A stretch of 64,000 nucleotides of DNA from Pseudomonas sp. B21-028 (GTDB lineage: Bacteria; Pseudomonadota; Gammaproteobacteria; Pseudomonadales; Pseudomonadaceae), in contig NZ_CP087184.1 in the NCBI RefSeq assembly GCF_024749045.1, positions 3,038,001-3,102,000 of the forward strand, given 5' to 3'. The notes below the pieces were generated by a model, which saw only the letters and a program-made list of their open reading frames with translations, searched no databases and had not been told where the DNA came from. Made by a program: the position numbers and the translations under genes. This document shows positions 45,389 to 54,078 of the stretch, in pieces; within the stretch, counting starts at the first letter, position 1; every line of letters starts with the position of its first letter.

Positions 45389-46550
45389 TCTCTGGCCATT
45401 GTTGATGGCCGGCAGCGTGGGCGCCATGGGCATGCACGCTAACGCCGATGAGCGCTATCAATTGCTGGTGGGCTCCTACACGGCGGGCCAGAGCCAGGGC
45501 GTCTACCGGCTGCAGTTCGATAGTCGCACCGGCCAGCTCGATGCCAAGCCGTTGCAGGTGATCAAGACGGACAACCCTTCGTGGCTGACCCTGTCCCCGG
45601 ACATGAGCCGCCTGTTCGTGGTCAACGAAAACGGGCCGGGACAGAAGGATCCGGTGGGCAAGGTCAGCAGTTATGCCATCGACCCGACGACCCACGCACT
45701 GAGCTTGATCAACCAGGTGCAGACCGTGGGCAATGAGCCGACCCATTCCAGCCTCAGCGGCGATGGCCGGCATCTGCTGGTCAGCAACTATTCGGTGGTG
45801 GAGGACCCGGGCGGTACGCTGGCGGTATTGCCCGTGGGGGCCGATGGCAAGCTGGCGCCCGTCGTGCAGTTGAGCAGTCACCAGCCAAGCCGGGTCAACC
45901 CCGAGCGGCAGATGTCGGCCCATGTGCATTCGGCCGTATCGTCGCCCGATGGCAAATACGTGTTCGCCAACGACTTGGGGGCGGATAAGGTGTTCGTCTA
46001 TCGCTACGACCCCAAGGCCAATCCCGAGCTGCCGCTGACTGCCGCCAACCCGGCATTCGTCCAACTGCCGCCCGGCAGCGGACCGCGTCACCTGCTGTTC
46101 AGCGCCGACGGCAAGCACGCCTGGCTGACCCTGGAAATGACCGCGCAAGTGGCGGTGTTCGATTACCAGAACGGTCGCCTGGTCCAGCGCCAACTGGTTG
46201 ATCTGGCGGCCGGCAAGCCCCAGCCGGCGAGGGCGGCTGCGGCCTTGCATGCCTCGAAGGATGGCAGGTTCCTGTATGTCAGCAACCGCGGCACCAGCAA
46301 CGAAGTGCTGGTCTTCGCCATCGACCCGGTGGCTGGCACGCTGAAAGAACTGCAACGCCGCTCCGTCGAGGGTGACCATCCGCGGGAGTTCAGCCTCGAC
46401 CCGAGCGGGAAATTCCTGTTGGTTGCCAACCAGAAGAGCAACCAGATCGTGGTGTTCGAACGCGATCCAAAGACCGGTCTGCTGGGTAAATCGGTGCAGA
46501 AATTGCCGATGGATGCGCCGAGCGATGTGAAGTTCATCCAGCCTCAATAA
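45375..46550 (+). CDS. Exported lactonase, seven-bladed beta-propeller (6-phosphogluconolactonase-like)
   Basis: A 391-residue protein with a signal peptide (MKMRSLWPLLMAGSVGAMG ending HANA) and the repeated propeller segments: YQLLVGSYTAGQSQGVYRL, NPSWLTLSPDMSRLFVVNE, HVHSAVSSPDGKYVFANDLGADKV and SGPRHLLFSADGKHAWLT. The family (lactonase/YbhE) includes cytoplasmic 6-phosphogluconolactonase, but this exported member probably opens another sugar lactone or has a different periplasmic role. ATG 45375 follows AGGAGG. The preceding small acidic gene overlaps it. Confidence 0.88.
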   Translation: MKMRSLWPLLMAGSVGAMGMHANADERYQLLVGSYTAGQSQGVYRLQFDSRTGQLDAKPLQVIKTDNPSWLTLSPDMSRLFVVNENGPGQKDPVGKVSSYAIDPTTHALSLINQVQTVGNEPTHSSLSGDGRHLLVSNYSVVEDPGGTLAVLPVGADGKLAPVVQLSSHQPSRVNPERQMSAHVHSAVSSPDGKYVFANDLGADKVFVYRYDPKANPELPLTAANPAFVQLPPGSGPRHLLFSADGKHAWLTLEMTAQVAVFDYQNGRLVQRQLVDLAAGKPQPARAAAALHASKDGRFLYVSNRGTSNEVLVFAIDPVAGTLKELQRRSVEGDHPREFSLDPSGKFLLVANQKSNQIVVFERDPKTGLLGKSVQKLPMDAPSDVKFIQPQ

Positions 46551-46552
46551 GT

Positions 46553-46579
46553 CGCAGGCCCCGTTTTTCGAGGCCTGCG
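46553..46579 (+). terminator. Hairpin after the lactonase gene
   Basis: CGCAGGCC (46553-46560) pairs with GGCCTGCG (46572-46579) around CCGTTTTTCGA. It sits immediately after the lactonase stop codon; the T-run lies in the loop, not after the stem, so terminator activity is uncertain. Confidence 0.5.
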
Positions 46580-46706
46580 CGGTTATATCAACGGGACTGA
46601 TATTCGCTAGCATTGCAAAGCATTTCTAGACGAGACGCCTCGGCGCGTAAGTTTGCTCCACGGCCCAACCGGGCAAGACAGCCAACTGAATCCGAGGAAT
46701 ACCGCC

Positions 46707-46886
46707 ATGAACCTGAACCTCTTCTCCATCATCGCCGCTTCCGCCATCTCTGCCACCGTGGCGCTGCCGGCCAGTGCCAGCATCGAGATCAGCGACAAGA
46801 AGAATCGTACCCAGAGCTACACCGAGAAATACCTGCAACAGAGCGCCAACTTCTACGCCGCACTGGATCACAAGACCCAGCACTGA
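46707..46886 (+). CDS. Small exported protein (59 aa)
   Basis: Starts MNLNLFSIIAASAISATVA with GAGGA eight bases upstream. A signal peptide cleaved after PASA would release about 35 residues (SIEISDKKNRTQSYTEKYL... ending HKTQH), which are basic and polar. No family is recognised. It lies alone between two hairpins and may be independently transcribed. Confidence 0.6.
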   Translation: MNLNLFSIIAASAISATVALPASASIEISDKKNRTQSYTEKYLQQSANFYAALDHKTQH

Positions 46887-46902
46887 GCGCGTCGTAACGA
46901 CT

Positions 46903-46953
46903 GAAGCCTGCGATCTTTTCGTCTCCGTACCGAGAGAAAAGATCGCAGGCTTC
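46903..46953. terminator. Long perfect inverted repeat, probable terminator
   Basis: GAAGCCTGCGATCTTTTC (46903-46920) and GAAAAGATCGCAGGCTTC (46936-46953) form a perfect 18-base stem with a 15-base loop. It is placed 17 bases after the small exported protein gene and followed by GTCATTTTC. The same GCCTGCGATCTTTT motif is a frequent extragenic repeat in Pseudomonas, from general knowledge. Confidence 0.6.
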
Positions 46954-47069
46954 GTCATTTTCACCAATCGCTTCAGTCTGTTCTGAAAAATCCGCTGTAA
47001 TATCACATAGCCATGTGTTTAAATTTGACGCTGAAAAATTGACTCCTTTCTCCCATAAGGATCGACACC

Positions 47070-47195
47070 ATGGCGATGCGTCTGGCAATGATGCTGCTGT
47101 TTCTTTATTCCGCCCCGATTGTCTCGGCTGCCCAACCCGTGCCGGGCGAGCCGGAAGCGGCTCGCGAGCGATTACTGAGCTTGCTGCAAGACTGA
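47070..47195 (+). CDS. Very small exported peptide (41 aa)
   Basis: ATG 47070 is preceded by AAGGA. The frame gives MAMRLAMMLLFLYSAPIVSA, a good signal peptide, then about 21 residues (AQPVPGEPEAARERLLSLLQD) that could form an amphipathic helix. No family is recognised. The upstream 90 bases are AT-rich with the dyad CACAT-agcc-ATGTG (47004-47017), which suits a promoter. Confidence 0.5.
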   Translation: MAMRLAMMLLFLYSAPIVSAAQPVPGEPEAARERLLSLLQD

Positions 47196-47216
47196 TCGGG
47201 CCAGTCAAGCCACAAT

Positions 47217-47312
47217 CCCTGTGGGAGCGAGCCTGCTCGCGATAGCGGCGGTACAGTCAACATTGATGCAAGCTGACCCACCGCCATCGCGAGCAGGCTC
47301 GCTCCCACAAGG
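47217..47312. repeat. Inverted pair of REP elements
   Basis: CTGTGGGAGCGAGCCTGCTC at 47218 and the mirror GAGCAGGCTCGCTCCCACA ending near 47310 lie between the small peptide gene and the convergent sbcC gene. Confidence 0.9.
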
Positions 47313-47332
47313 TCCACAGGTGTTCAGCAGTC

Positions 47333-50300
47333 CTACTTGACCTCCACCGTACTCAACCCATTCCCCTGGCGATGCACCTGGATCTGCACCGGGATCCGTT
47401 CGTGCATTTCCTGCACATGGGAAATCACCGCGACCTTGCGACCCTGGGCCTGTAAGCCGTCGAGGGTGTCCATCGCCAGTTGCAGGGATTCGGGGTCGAG
47501 GCTGCCGAAACCTTCGTCGATGAACAGCGACTCGATCCTCAGCGTACTGGACGCCATCGAGGCCAGGCCCAGCGCCAGGGCAAGGGAAACCAGGAAGGTT
47601 TCGCCACCTGACAATGAATGCACCGAACGCAGTTCATCACCCATTTCCGTATCAAGCACCAAGAGCCCGAGCATGCTGCCGCCGCGCTTGAGCCGGTAGC
47701 GGCGCGCCAATTGCCGCAACTGGACGTTGGCGTGGTGCACCAGCAAATCAAGGTTGTAGGCCTGGGCCAGTTTACGGAAACGGTCACCGGTGGCCGAGCC
47801 GATCAGCGCATCCAACCGGGCCCAACGCTGATACTCGGCATAGGCCTGCTCGATTTGCAGGACCAGCGCCTGGTTGGCGCTTTGCCGGCGTTGGTCTTCA
47901 GCCTGTTCGGCGCGCAGTTCGGCGCAACGTTGTTCGCTGGCGGAAAATTGCAGTTGCAGTTGGGTGAGCGCGTCGGCCAGCTGTTCGGGCGACAGGTTGC
48001 CGTTGTGCTGGGCCTGATGATTCTGCAGGCGCTGTTCCCGCTCGATCAGCAGTACACGGGCCTGTTCGATGGCTTTCTCACTGCTGAGCAAGCGCTGGCG
48101 CAACTGACCGACCTGTTGCTCATCGAGGGCGAGCAGGGCTTCGAGGGCCGCGTCGTCCAGTTCAGGATGGGACGCGCGCCATTGAGCGATGCCGGCGGCC
48201 AGTGCCTGATGTTCAGCGTCCAGGGACTGCGCCTGCTCCTGTCGGGCTTTGAGTTCGGCGGCCAGTTGTACCAGGTTGTTGCGTAATTCATGCAGCTGTT
48301 GATTGGCTGCTGTCTCGATCGAGCGTGCCTGTTCCAGGACCTGGTCGAGTTGTTGCTGCCATTGTTCGGCGCTGCTGTGTTCTCCGAGTAATTGCGTGAG
48401 TGCCTGCTGGCAGGCCTGCTGCTGTTCGGTCAGACCCTTGAGTTGCTGTTGCGCCGATTCCAGTTGCTGGACGCGGGTCTGTTGGCGGTCCTGTTCCTTT
48501 TCCAGGGTCTGTTGGCGCTGGAGCTGTTCGCTGAGTTCTTCGCGCTGCTGTTCCAGCTGTTCCAGGCGTTGGGCAATCTGCTGGTCGAGCTGCATGAAGG
48601 TCGCGGCGGGCTCGGTGCGCAGGGCTTGCAAGGTGTCTGCCGGCAACAGGGGGCTGAAGTGGCTCAGTTCATCGTCCAGGCGCTGGCGATCCCGGTCCAG
48701 TTCCTGCTGCTGATTGGTCAGGTGCAGTGAGGCCTGTTGGCTCGCCGTTTCCGCATTGCGCAAGTGCTGGGACAGGCGGGCGGCATCCTGTTGCAGGGTC
48801 AGCAGGGCGGCTTGCCGTTGTTCGTCCTGGGTGATGCGCTGGTGCAGTTGGGAGTTCTGCTGGGCCAGCCAGGTATCGCGCCTGACGGTGTCCTGAGCCA
48901 GCAGTTGCGCGGCCAGCGGATGGGCTTCAAGGGTGGGGGCCAGATCCTGTTGCCGGGCCGCCAGTTGTTCCTGCTGCTGCTTCAACTCCTTGAGCTGGGC
49001 CATGACCCCGCTGTACTGCGCACGCAGGTCGATGACTTTTTCATTGAGCTGGTCGACGGTTTTGCGTGCGTTGGCCTCTTCGTTTTCGTCGTGGCGCCCG
49101 AGGCTTTGCAGCAGCGCTTCAGGCTGATGATAAGGATGCTCGACGCTGCCGCACACCGGGCATGGCTGCTCGTCCTGTAACTGCGCGCGCAACTGCTCGA
49201 CGCTTTCGCTGCGGGCCAGTCGTTGGCGCGCCAGCAGTTCGCGGGTCACGCTCAAGGTCTGTTCGGCAACCGCCAGCTCGGCCTTCGCTTCGCCGCCTTC
49301 GCGCACCAGCCGGTCGCGTTCCTGCAACACCTGTTGCTGGCGTTGTTCAAGCTCGGCGCCGCGCTTGTCCAGCTCTTGCTGGCTGGCCCACAACCGCGTG
49401 AGGTCCTCGAAGGCCCGTTGTTGCTTGCGGTTATCTTGCAGCAGGTTGCCGAGCAACTGGATCTGCTCGGCGACTGCTTCGGGCTCGGCGCCGGCTTCCT
49501 TGTAAAGCACTTCGAGTTCTTGTCGACGGGCCACCAGTTCCTCGGCGGCGCGGGTTGCGCTGGCTTCCAGCGCAACGAGTTCGGCCTGGCCCTTGTTCAG
49601 GCGATTGCCGATCAGCATCAACTGTTGGAGGCGATCACGGTAAGCCTTCCAGGCATCGCTCAACGGCGCGAGGTGAGTGCTTTGTTCAAGCTTGCTGGCG
49701 ATGCGTTGCAGGCGCGCGGCCACTTGGTTCTGCTGTTCGAGCAAGGTCTCGATGGTACGCTGGCCATCCGTGCAGGCCAGTTGCGCCTGCGCCTGGCGTT
49801 CGGCGCTCTGGTTGGCCTCCGTGATCAGGCGGGCGAGGGTGTTCTGTTGTTCAAAGGCCTGGCGCAGCAACGGCGCATTGTCGGTACTTTGTTGACGGGC
49901 GGCGGCCAGCGCCTGTTGTGCTGCGGCCAGGCCTTTTTCCAGCTCCGCCTGCTGTTCATTCAGGTCGATCTGCTGCTGGCCGAGCTGTTGGACCTGTATC
50001 GCCAGCGGCGCCAGGAGCCGGGTCAGTTCCGCCTGGCGGATGAACTGATGGCGCTGGGGAGCCAGTTGCTCCAGACGGGTCAGCTTCAGGCGCTCATCCG
50101 CCAGGGCGTGCCAGTCGGCCTCGGCCTGTTGCAATTGTTCGGCGGCGCTGGCGTGTTCATCCTGCAACTGGCGCAGATCCTTGAGCCAGGTGTGTTGCAA
50201 CTCCAACTGCTTGAGTTGCGCCTGTTGGGTCTTGAGCTGTTGCTGCGCTTCGTTGAAGCGCGCGTCCAGCTCGGCCCGGGCCTCGGGGGGCAGCGGCGTG

Positions 50301-50974
50301 ACGCCGGTAGCCTGGTCCTGCAACTGCTTGTGGTTGTCCTTGGCCTGCTTGGCCTTGTCGAATGCGCGGCGACCGAGGCGGGTATACAGGGCGGTGTCGG
50401 TGAGCTTTTCCAGCAGTTCGCTGCGGTCGTTGTCATCGGCCTTGAGGAATGCGCTGAACTCGCTCTGGGCCAACAACACGGCGCGGGTGAACTGCTCGAA
50501 GTTCAGCCCCAGCGCCGCTTCGAGCTGGGCTTTGTACTCGCCTTTCTGACTCGCCAACAACTGGTCGTTGTCCAGGTCCCGCAGGCTCTGGCGACTGGCC
50601 TGCAACTTGCCGCCGGCCTTTTCCCGGGCGCGATTGGCTTCCCAACGGGCGCGATAACGGCGCCCGTCGATGCCACGGAAATCCACTTCCGCGTAGCCAT
50701 CGCCGGTGCCACGGCGCAACAACGTGCGCGGGTCACCGGTGGTGATTTCGCCGTCGACGTCCGGCACCTTGGCATCGCGTCCGGTGTTGTTGAGGCGTGG
50801 CACGGCGCCGAACAACGCCAGGCACAGGGCATCGAGCAAGGTGCTTTTGCCGGCGCCGGTGGGGCCGGTGATGGCGAACAGGCCGGCGCTGGCCAGGGGC
50901 TCGGCGGTGAAGTCGATGTCGAAAGGGCCTGCCAGGGAGGCGAGGTTCTTGAGGCGGATCGCGAGGATCTTCAT
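47333..50974 (-). CDS. sbcC: Nuclease SbcCD subunit C (SMC-like ATPase)
   Basis: A 1213-residue ATPase of the Rad50/SbcC family. The N-terminal lobe has MKILAIRLKNLASLAGPFDIDF and Walker A GPTGAGKSTLLDAL; two very long Gln-rich coiled coils meet at the zinc hook CPVCGSVEHPYHQPE (about residue 604). The C-terminal lobe has the signature VHSLSGGETFLVSLALALGLA and Walker B LFIDEGFGSLDPESL. With SbcD it cleaves hairpin and blocked DNA ends; relevant here since palindromic repeats are abundant. It overlaps sbcD by four bases (ATGA). Confidence 0.97.
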   Translation of the reverse strand: MKILAIRLKNLASLAGPFDIDFTAEPLASAGLFAITGPTGAGKSTLLDALCLALFGAVPRLNNTGRDAKVPDVDGEITTGDPRTLLRRGTGDGYAEVDFRGIDGRRYRARWEANRAREKAGGKLQASRQSLRDLDNDQLLASQKGEYKAQLEAALGLNFEQFTRAVLLAQSEFSAFLKADDNDRSELLEKLTDTALYTRLGRRAFDKAKQAKDNHKQLQDQATGVTPLPPEARAELDARFNEAQQQLKTQQAQLKQLELQHTWLKDLRQLQDEHASAAEQLQQAEADWHALADERLKLTRLEQLAPQRHQFIRQAELTRLLAPLAIQVQQLGQQQIDLNEQQAELEKGLAAAQQALAAARQQSTDNAPLLRQAFEQQNTLARLITEANQSAERQAQAQLACTDGQRTIETLLEQQNQVAARLQRIASKLEQSTHLAPLSDAWKAYRDRLQQLMLIGNRLNKGQAELVALEASATRAAEELVARRQELEVLYKEAGAEPEAVAEQIQLLGNLLQDNRKQQRAFEDLTRLWASQQELDKRGAELEQRQQQVLQERDRLVREGGEAKAELAVAEQTLSVTRELLARQRLARSESVEQLRAQLQDEQPCPVCGSVEHPYHQPEALLQSLGRHDENEEANARKTVDQLNEKVIDLRAQYSGVMAQLKELKQQQEQLAARQQDLAPTLEAHPLAAQLLAQDTVRRDTWLAQQNSQLHQRITQDEQRQAALLTLQQDAARLSQHLRNAETASQQASLHLTNQQQELDRDRQRLDDELSHFSPLLPADTLQALRTEPAATFMQLDQQIAQRLEQLEQQREELSEQLQRQQTLEKEQDRQQTRVQQLESAQQQLKGLTEQQQACQQALTQLLGEHSSAEQWQQQLDQVLEQARSIETAANQQLHELRNNLVQLAAELKARQEQAQSLDAEHQALAAGIAQWRASHPELDDAALEALLALDEQQVGQLRQRLLSSEKAIEQARVLLIEREQRLQNHQAQHNGNLSPEQLADALTQLQLQFSASEQRCAELRAEQAEDQRRQSANQALVLQIEQAYAEYQRWARLDALIGSATGDRFRKLAQAYNLDLLVHHANVQLRQLARRYRLKRGGSMLGLLVLDTEMGDELRSVHSLSGGETFLVSLALALGLASMASSTLRIESLFIDEGFGSLDPESLQLAMDTLDGLQAQGRKVAVISHVQEMHERIPVQIQVHRQGNGLSTVEVK

Positions 50975-52215
50975 GGTTGCTCGCTCTCCATCTGGACGTC
51001 TTGCAGCAGCACGGCAAAATCCTTGAGGGTCTGCTCATCCACGTCGTTGCCATAGGTGTCCTGCCAGGCCCGGCTGAACAGCTCCTGTGGGCTCAGTTGA
51101 TCCAGCTCGATCAAGGCAGTGTCGTCATCGGCCCCTGCTGCGCCGCCGTGACCGGCGTATTCGGCGGCGATCCGCACCAGCCGCACAGCCTTGCCTTGCA
51201 GGGCGGTTTCCACCTGGTTGCGCAGGTCCGGCTGGGGTTCGTCGAGGCGCACCCGTACTTCCAGCCAGGGTTGCCGCTGGACGTCGGCCAGCAGGTCGAT
51301 GTCTGGCAGGTCCTTGAGTTGCCCGAGGATCTCGGCCAGCGGCGCCGGGCCCAGGCGTTGCAGGTTGACGGCCCGGGGAATCAGTCGTGGCTCGACCTTG
51401 ACCAGGGTGTCGCCGTCCAGGGTGACGTCGAGGATCTGATGCTGGTAACCGATTTCTGAGAACGACAGGGGAATCGGCGAGCCGCTGTAGCGGATGCGTT
51501 CTTCGCCGTTGACCTTCTGCGGTTTGTGCAAGTGGCCAAGGGCGACGTAGCTGATGCTTGGGCCGAAGAGGCTGGCGGGCAGGGCTTCGGCGTTGCCGAT
51601 GATCAGGCTGCGCTCCGAGTCCTCGGACACGGAACCGCCGGCCATGTGCGCATGGCTGATGGCGATCAATGTCTGGCCCTTCTTGCGCTTGCCGTTGGCG
51701 GCGGCAATCAGCCATTCGTGGACCTGGCCGATGCCTCGCAGATAGTCATCGCCCAGTTGCGCGCCGGTCACTTCGGCAGGGCGCAGGAATGGCAGGGCCA
51801 GGCACCACGCCCTGATCTTGCCCTTGGCATCGGGCAAGGGCAGCAGCAGGCGTTCGACGTCCAGTTGTCCGTCGTCCAGCCACAACACTCGGCCGAGGGC
51901 GTGAGTACGCAGCCGTCGCATCAGTGGCGCGGGCAGCTCGATCCGCGAGCCGGAGTCGTGGTTGCCGGCAATCATCACGATGGTCAGGTTGGGGTGCTGT
52001 TCATGGGCGCTGACGATGAAATCGTACAGCCGCTCCTGGGCTTTGACCGGTGGGTTGACCGTGTCGAAGATATCGCCGGCGATCAGCAGCACATCGGGTT
52101 TTTCATTGGCCAACTGACGCAGCAGCCACTCGAGGAAACACGCGTGTTCGAAATCGCGCTCCTGGCCGTGCAGGTTTTGCCCCAGGTGCCAGTCGGAGGT
52201 GTGGAACAGACGCAA
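50971..52215 (-). CDS. sbcD: Nuclease SbcCD subunit D (Mre11-like exonuclease)
   Basis: A 414-residue metallophosphoesterase: MRLFHTSDWHLGQNLHG, IAGDIFDTVNPP, IAGNHDSGSRIE, ISHAHMAGG and YVALGHLHKPQKV are the metal-binding motifs in order. It is the nuclease subunit of SbcCD. It is the first gene of the two-gene operon; sbcC overlaps its stop codon. Confidence 0.97.
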   Translation of the reverse strand: MRLFHTSDWHLGQNLHGQERDFEHACFLEWLLRQLANEKPDVLLIAGDIFDTVNPPVKAQERLYDFIVSAHEQHPNLTIVMIAGNHDSGSRIELPAPLMRRLRTHALGRVLWLDDGQLDVERLLLPLPDAKGKIRAWCLALPFLRPAEVTGAQLGDDYLRGIGQVHEWLIAAANGKRKKGQTLIAISHAHMAGGSVSEDSERSLIIGNAEALPASLFGPSISYVALGHLHKPQKVNGEERIRYSGSPIPLSFSEIGYQHQILDVTLDGDTLVKVEPRLIPRAVNLQRLGPAPLAEILGQLKDLPDIDLLADVQRQPWLEVRVRLDEPQPDLRNQVETALQGKAVRLVRIAAEYAGHGGAAGADDDTALIELDQLSPQELFSRAWQDTYGNDVDEQTLKDFAVLLQDVQMESEQP

Positions 52216-52297
52216 GGCGAACTCCAGAAAACAGGTGATGGCCGCGGGTGAAGAGGGCGGCTGGAAAGAAGCAGAGTTTACTGGGAAGAACCGACCC

Positions 52298-52428
52298 TGT
52301 GGCGAGGGGATTTATCCCCGTTGGGCTGCGAAGCAGCCCTAAACCTGACACCTCGATGTGCCAGACAGATTGAGTTGACTGTTTTTGGGGCCGCTTCGCA
52401 GCCCAGCGGGGATGAATCCCCTCGCCAC
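52298..52428. repeat. Long inverted repeat of the GTGGCGAGGGGATTTATCCCC family
   Basis: Arms at 52298-52339 and 52387-52428 are inverted copies. Third member of this family in the window, between batD and sbcD. Confidence 0.9.
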
Positions 52429-52440
52429 AAGGGCCGGTGA

Positions 52441-54078
52441 TTATTTCGGATAGAGCGGTGGCAAACCACTGTCACCCAGCGGATCCTGGGAGCGCTCTGC
52501 GGCGGGAATGGCACGAATGGCGCGCCACAGGTCTTCGCCCTGCCAGTGCTGGCCGGTTTCGCTGTAGAGCGCGCCGTTGAGCCCATCCAGGGCGTCGGAC
52601 AGCGGCACGAAGCGCGCCGCCATGTCGGCCAGGGTTTCCGGCTGCTGGCGGGCCCAGGCGTCGAGTGCCTGGCGGGTGGCGTGGGGGTCGTTGGCCAGGC
52701 AGGTACGCTTGAGGTCGTCCAGCAAGGTGCGTGGGCTCGGTCCGGCCTGGGCCGCGCGCAGGATTGCCGGCTGCGAGCGGGCGCGCCACCACAGGCCGAA
52801 GCCGAGCAGCGTCGTGCAGGCCAGGAGGAACGAGCTCAGTTGCCAGTACCACAAGGCTTCGTTGTCGACGGTGGTCACGATCTGCGGCGTGCCCGCTGGT
52901 GTATCCACCATCAGGCTCGGGTTGTTTGCCACTTGCAGGGTTCGCGCCGGGAGGCTGGTGCGGTCCAGGTGATTTTCCAGGGTGTTCCACCAGACCACTT
53001 CAACGGGCGGCAGCTCGATGGTGCCGCTGCGGTTCGGCACCAGTGCCTCGCGGTCTTCACGGCTGCCCACCAGCCCGCGTTCGCTGCTGCGGCTGCTCAG
53101 CACCGGCTGGTCGGGATAGCGCCGCAGGCCGTTGATTTCAGTGGCAGGCAAGGGGGGCAGCTGGGCGCTGGCCAGGCCTTCGGCTTCAAGGGTCAGGCTG
53201 CGGGTCAGGGAATCGCCGACCTGGCTGTGGGTCGGTTCCGGGCTCCAGCTTTCGCTCAAGGAAAGGCTGCGTGCCGGCAGCCAGGGCACATCGGCCGGAT
53301 AGCTGGCCGGCTTGGGGTCGACGGTCAGCAACAATGGCGTCGAGCTGACGCGCATCAACTGACCGGGCTTCGGCCCCGACGGAGCGGCGTCCTGGGCCAC
53401 TGGCTCGACCAGAGTGGCGCTGAACGTCTGGGCCGGGATCGCCAGTTCGCCACTGCGTTGCGGATAGATGCCGTAGCGCAGTTCGATCACGCCGTGGCGC
53501 ACGTCATTGATGACTTTTTCATAGGTGCGGGATTCGCCCAGCTGTTCGGTGCGCGCATCGGGAATGTGCAGGGGCGTCAGGCTGCTGTCGTCGTACAGCG
53601 ACACCGAATGGTAGATGCGCAGGGTCAGGATCGCCTGGGCCTGTACATACACATGGCTCTGGTCGAGGCTGGCCTCGATGAATATCGGGGCCAGGGCCCC
53701 GGCCGCGTTGCGGGTTTCGCTTTCGATCACTTGCAGGGTGATCGGCTGGCTGGCCACTTCGCCCAGATGCACGGCGGGGATGACCACGGTGCCGCTCTGG
53801 CGTGGCAGCAGGGTCACGATCCAGCGGGTGGTGGCGCGGTTTTCGCCGTCCAGGGTGGTCAACTGGTTGACCTGGCGAGTGCCGCGCACATCGAACAGTG
53901 ACTGCAGCGGGCTCAGGTCAGGCTTGCCGAACAGCGTGGCGTCGTTGGATTCCAGGGTCAGTTCCACCGTCTCCCCGGAATTCAGGCGGCTGCGATCCAC
54001 GCTGGCCGTCAGCTGCGCGGCCTGGGCGGCGCCGATCCAGAGCAGCAAGGCAAGGAACTGGGCGGTGAAGCGGATCAT
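52441..54078 (-). CDS. batD: BatD-like protein (oxygen-tolerance family)
   Basis: A 545-residue membrane-anchored periplasmic protein: signal peptide MIRFTAQFLALLLWIGAAQA, then Ig-like beta domains (LTASVDRSRLNSGETVELTLE, VYVQAQAILTLRIYHSVSLYDDS), and one transmembrane segment near residue 430 (WQLSSFLLACTTLLGFGLWW) followed by a cytoplasmic tail. BatD proteins form part of the Bat/MoxR system, thought to act in envelope stress or protein complex maturation. Last gene of the operon, overlapping batBC by four bases. Confidence 0.9.
   Translation of the reverse strand: MIRFTAQFLALLLWIGAAQAAQLTASVDRSRLNSGETVELTLESNDATLFGKPDLSPLQSLFDVRGTRQVNQLTTLDGENRATTRWIVTLLPRQSGTVVIPAVHLGEVASQPITLQVIESETRNAAGALAPIFIEASLDQSHVYVQAQAILTLRIYHSVSLYDDSSLTPLHIPDARTEQLGESRTYEKVINDVRHGVIELRYGIYPQRSGELAIPAQTFSATLVEPVAQDAAPSGPKPGQLMRVSSTPLLLTVDPKPASYPADVPWLPARSLSLSESWSPEPTHSQVGDSLTRSLTLEAEGLASAQLPPLPATEINGLRRYPDQPVLSSRSSERGLVGSREDREALVPNRSGTIELPPVEVVWWNTLENHLDRTSLPARTLQVANNPSLMVDTPAGTPQIVTTVDNEALWYWQLSSFLLACTTLLGFGLWWRARSQPAILRAAQAGPSPRTLLDDLKRTCLANDPHATRQALDAWARQQPETLADMAARFVPLSDALDGLNGALYSETGQHWQGEDLWRAIRAIPAAERSQDPLGDSGLPPLYPK

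Noticed and set aside
49223..51055. 610-codon Leu-rich frame opposite sbcC
   Set aside because: Antisense image of Gln-rich coiled-coil codons (CAG/CTG); no independent motif or start signal.
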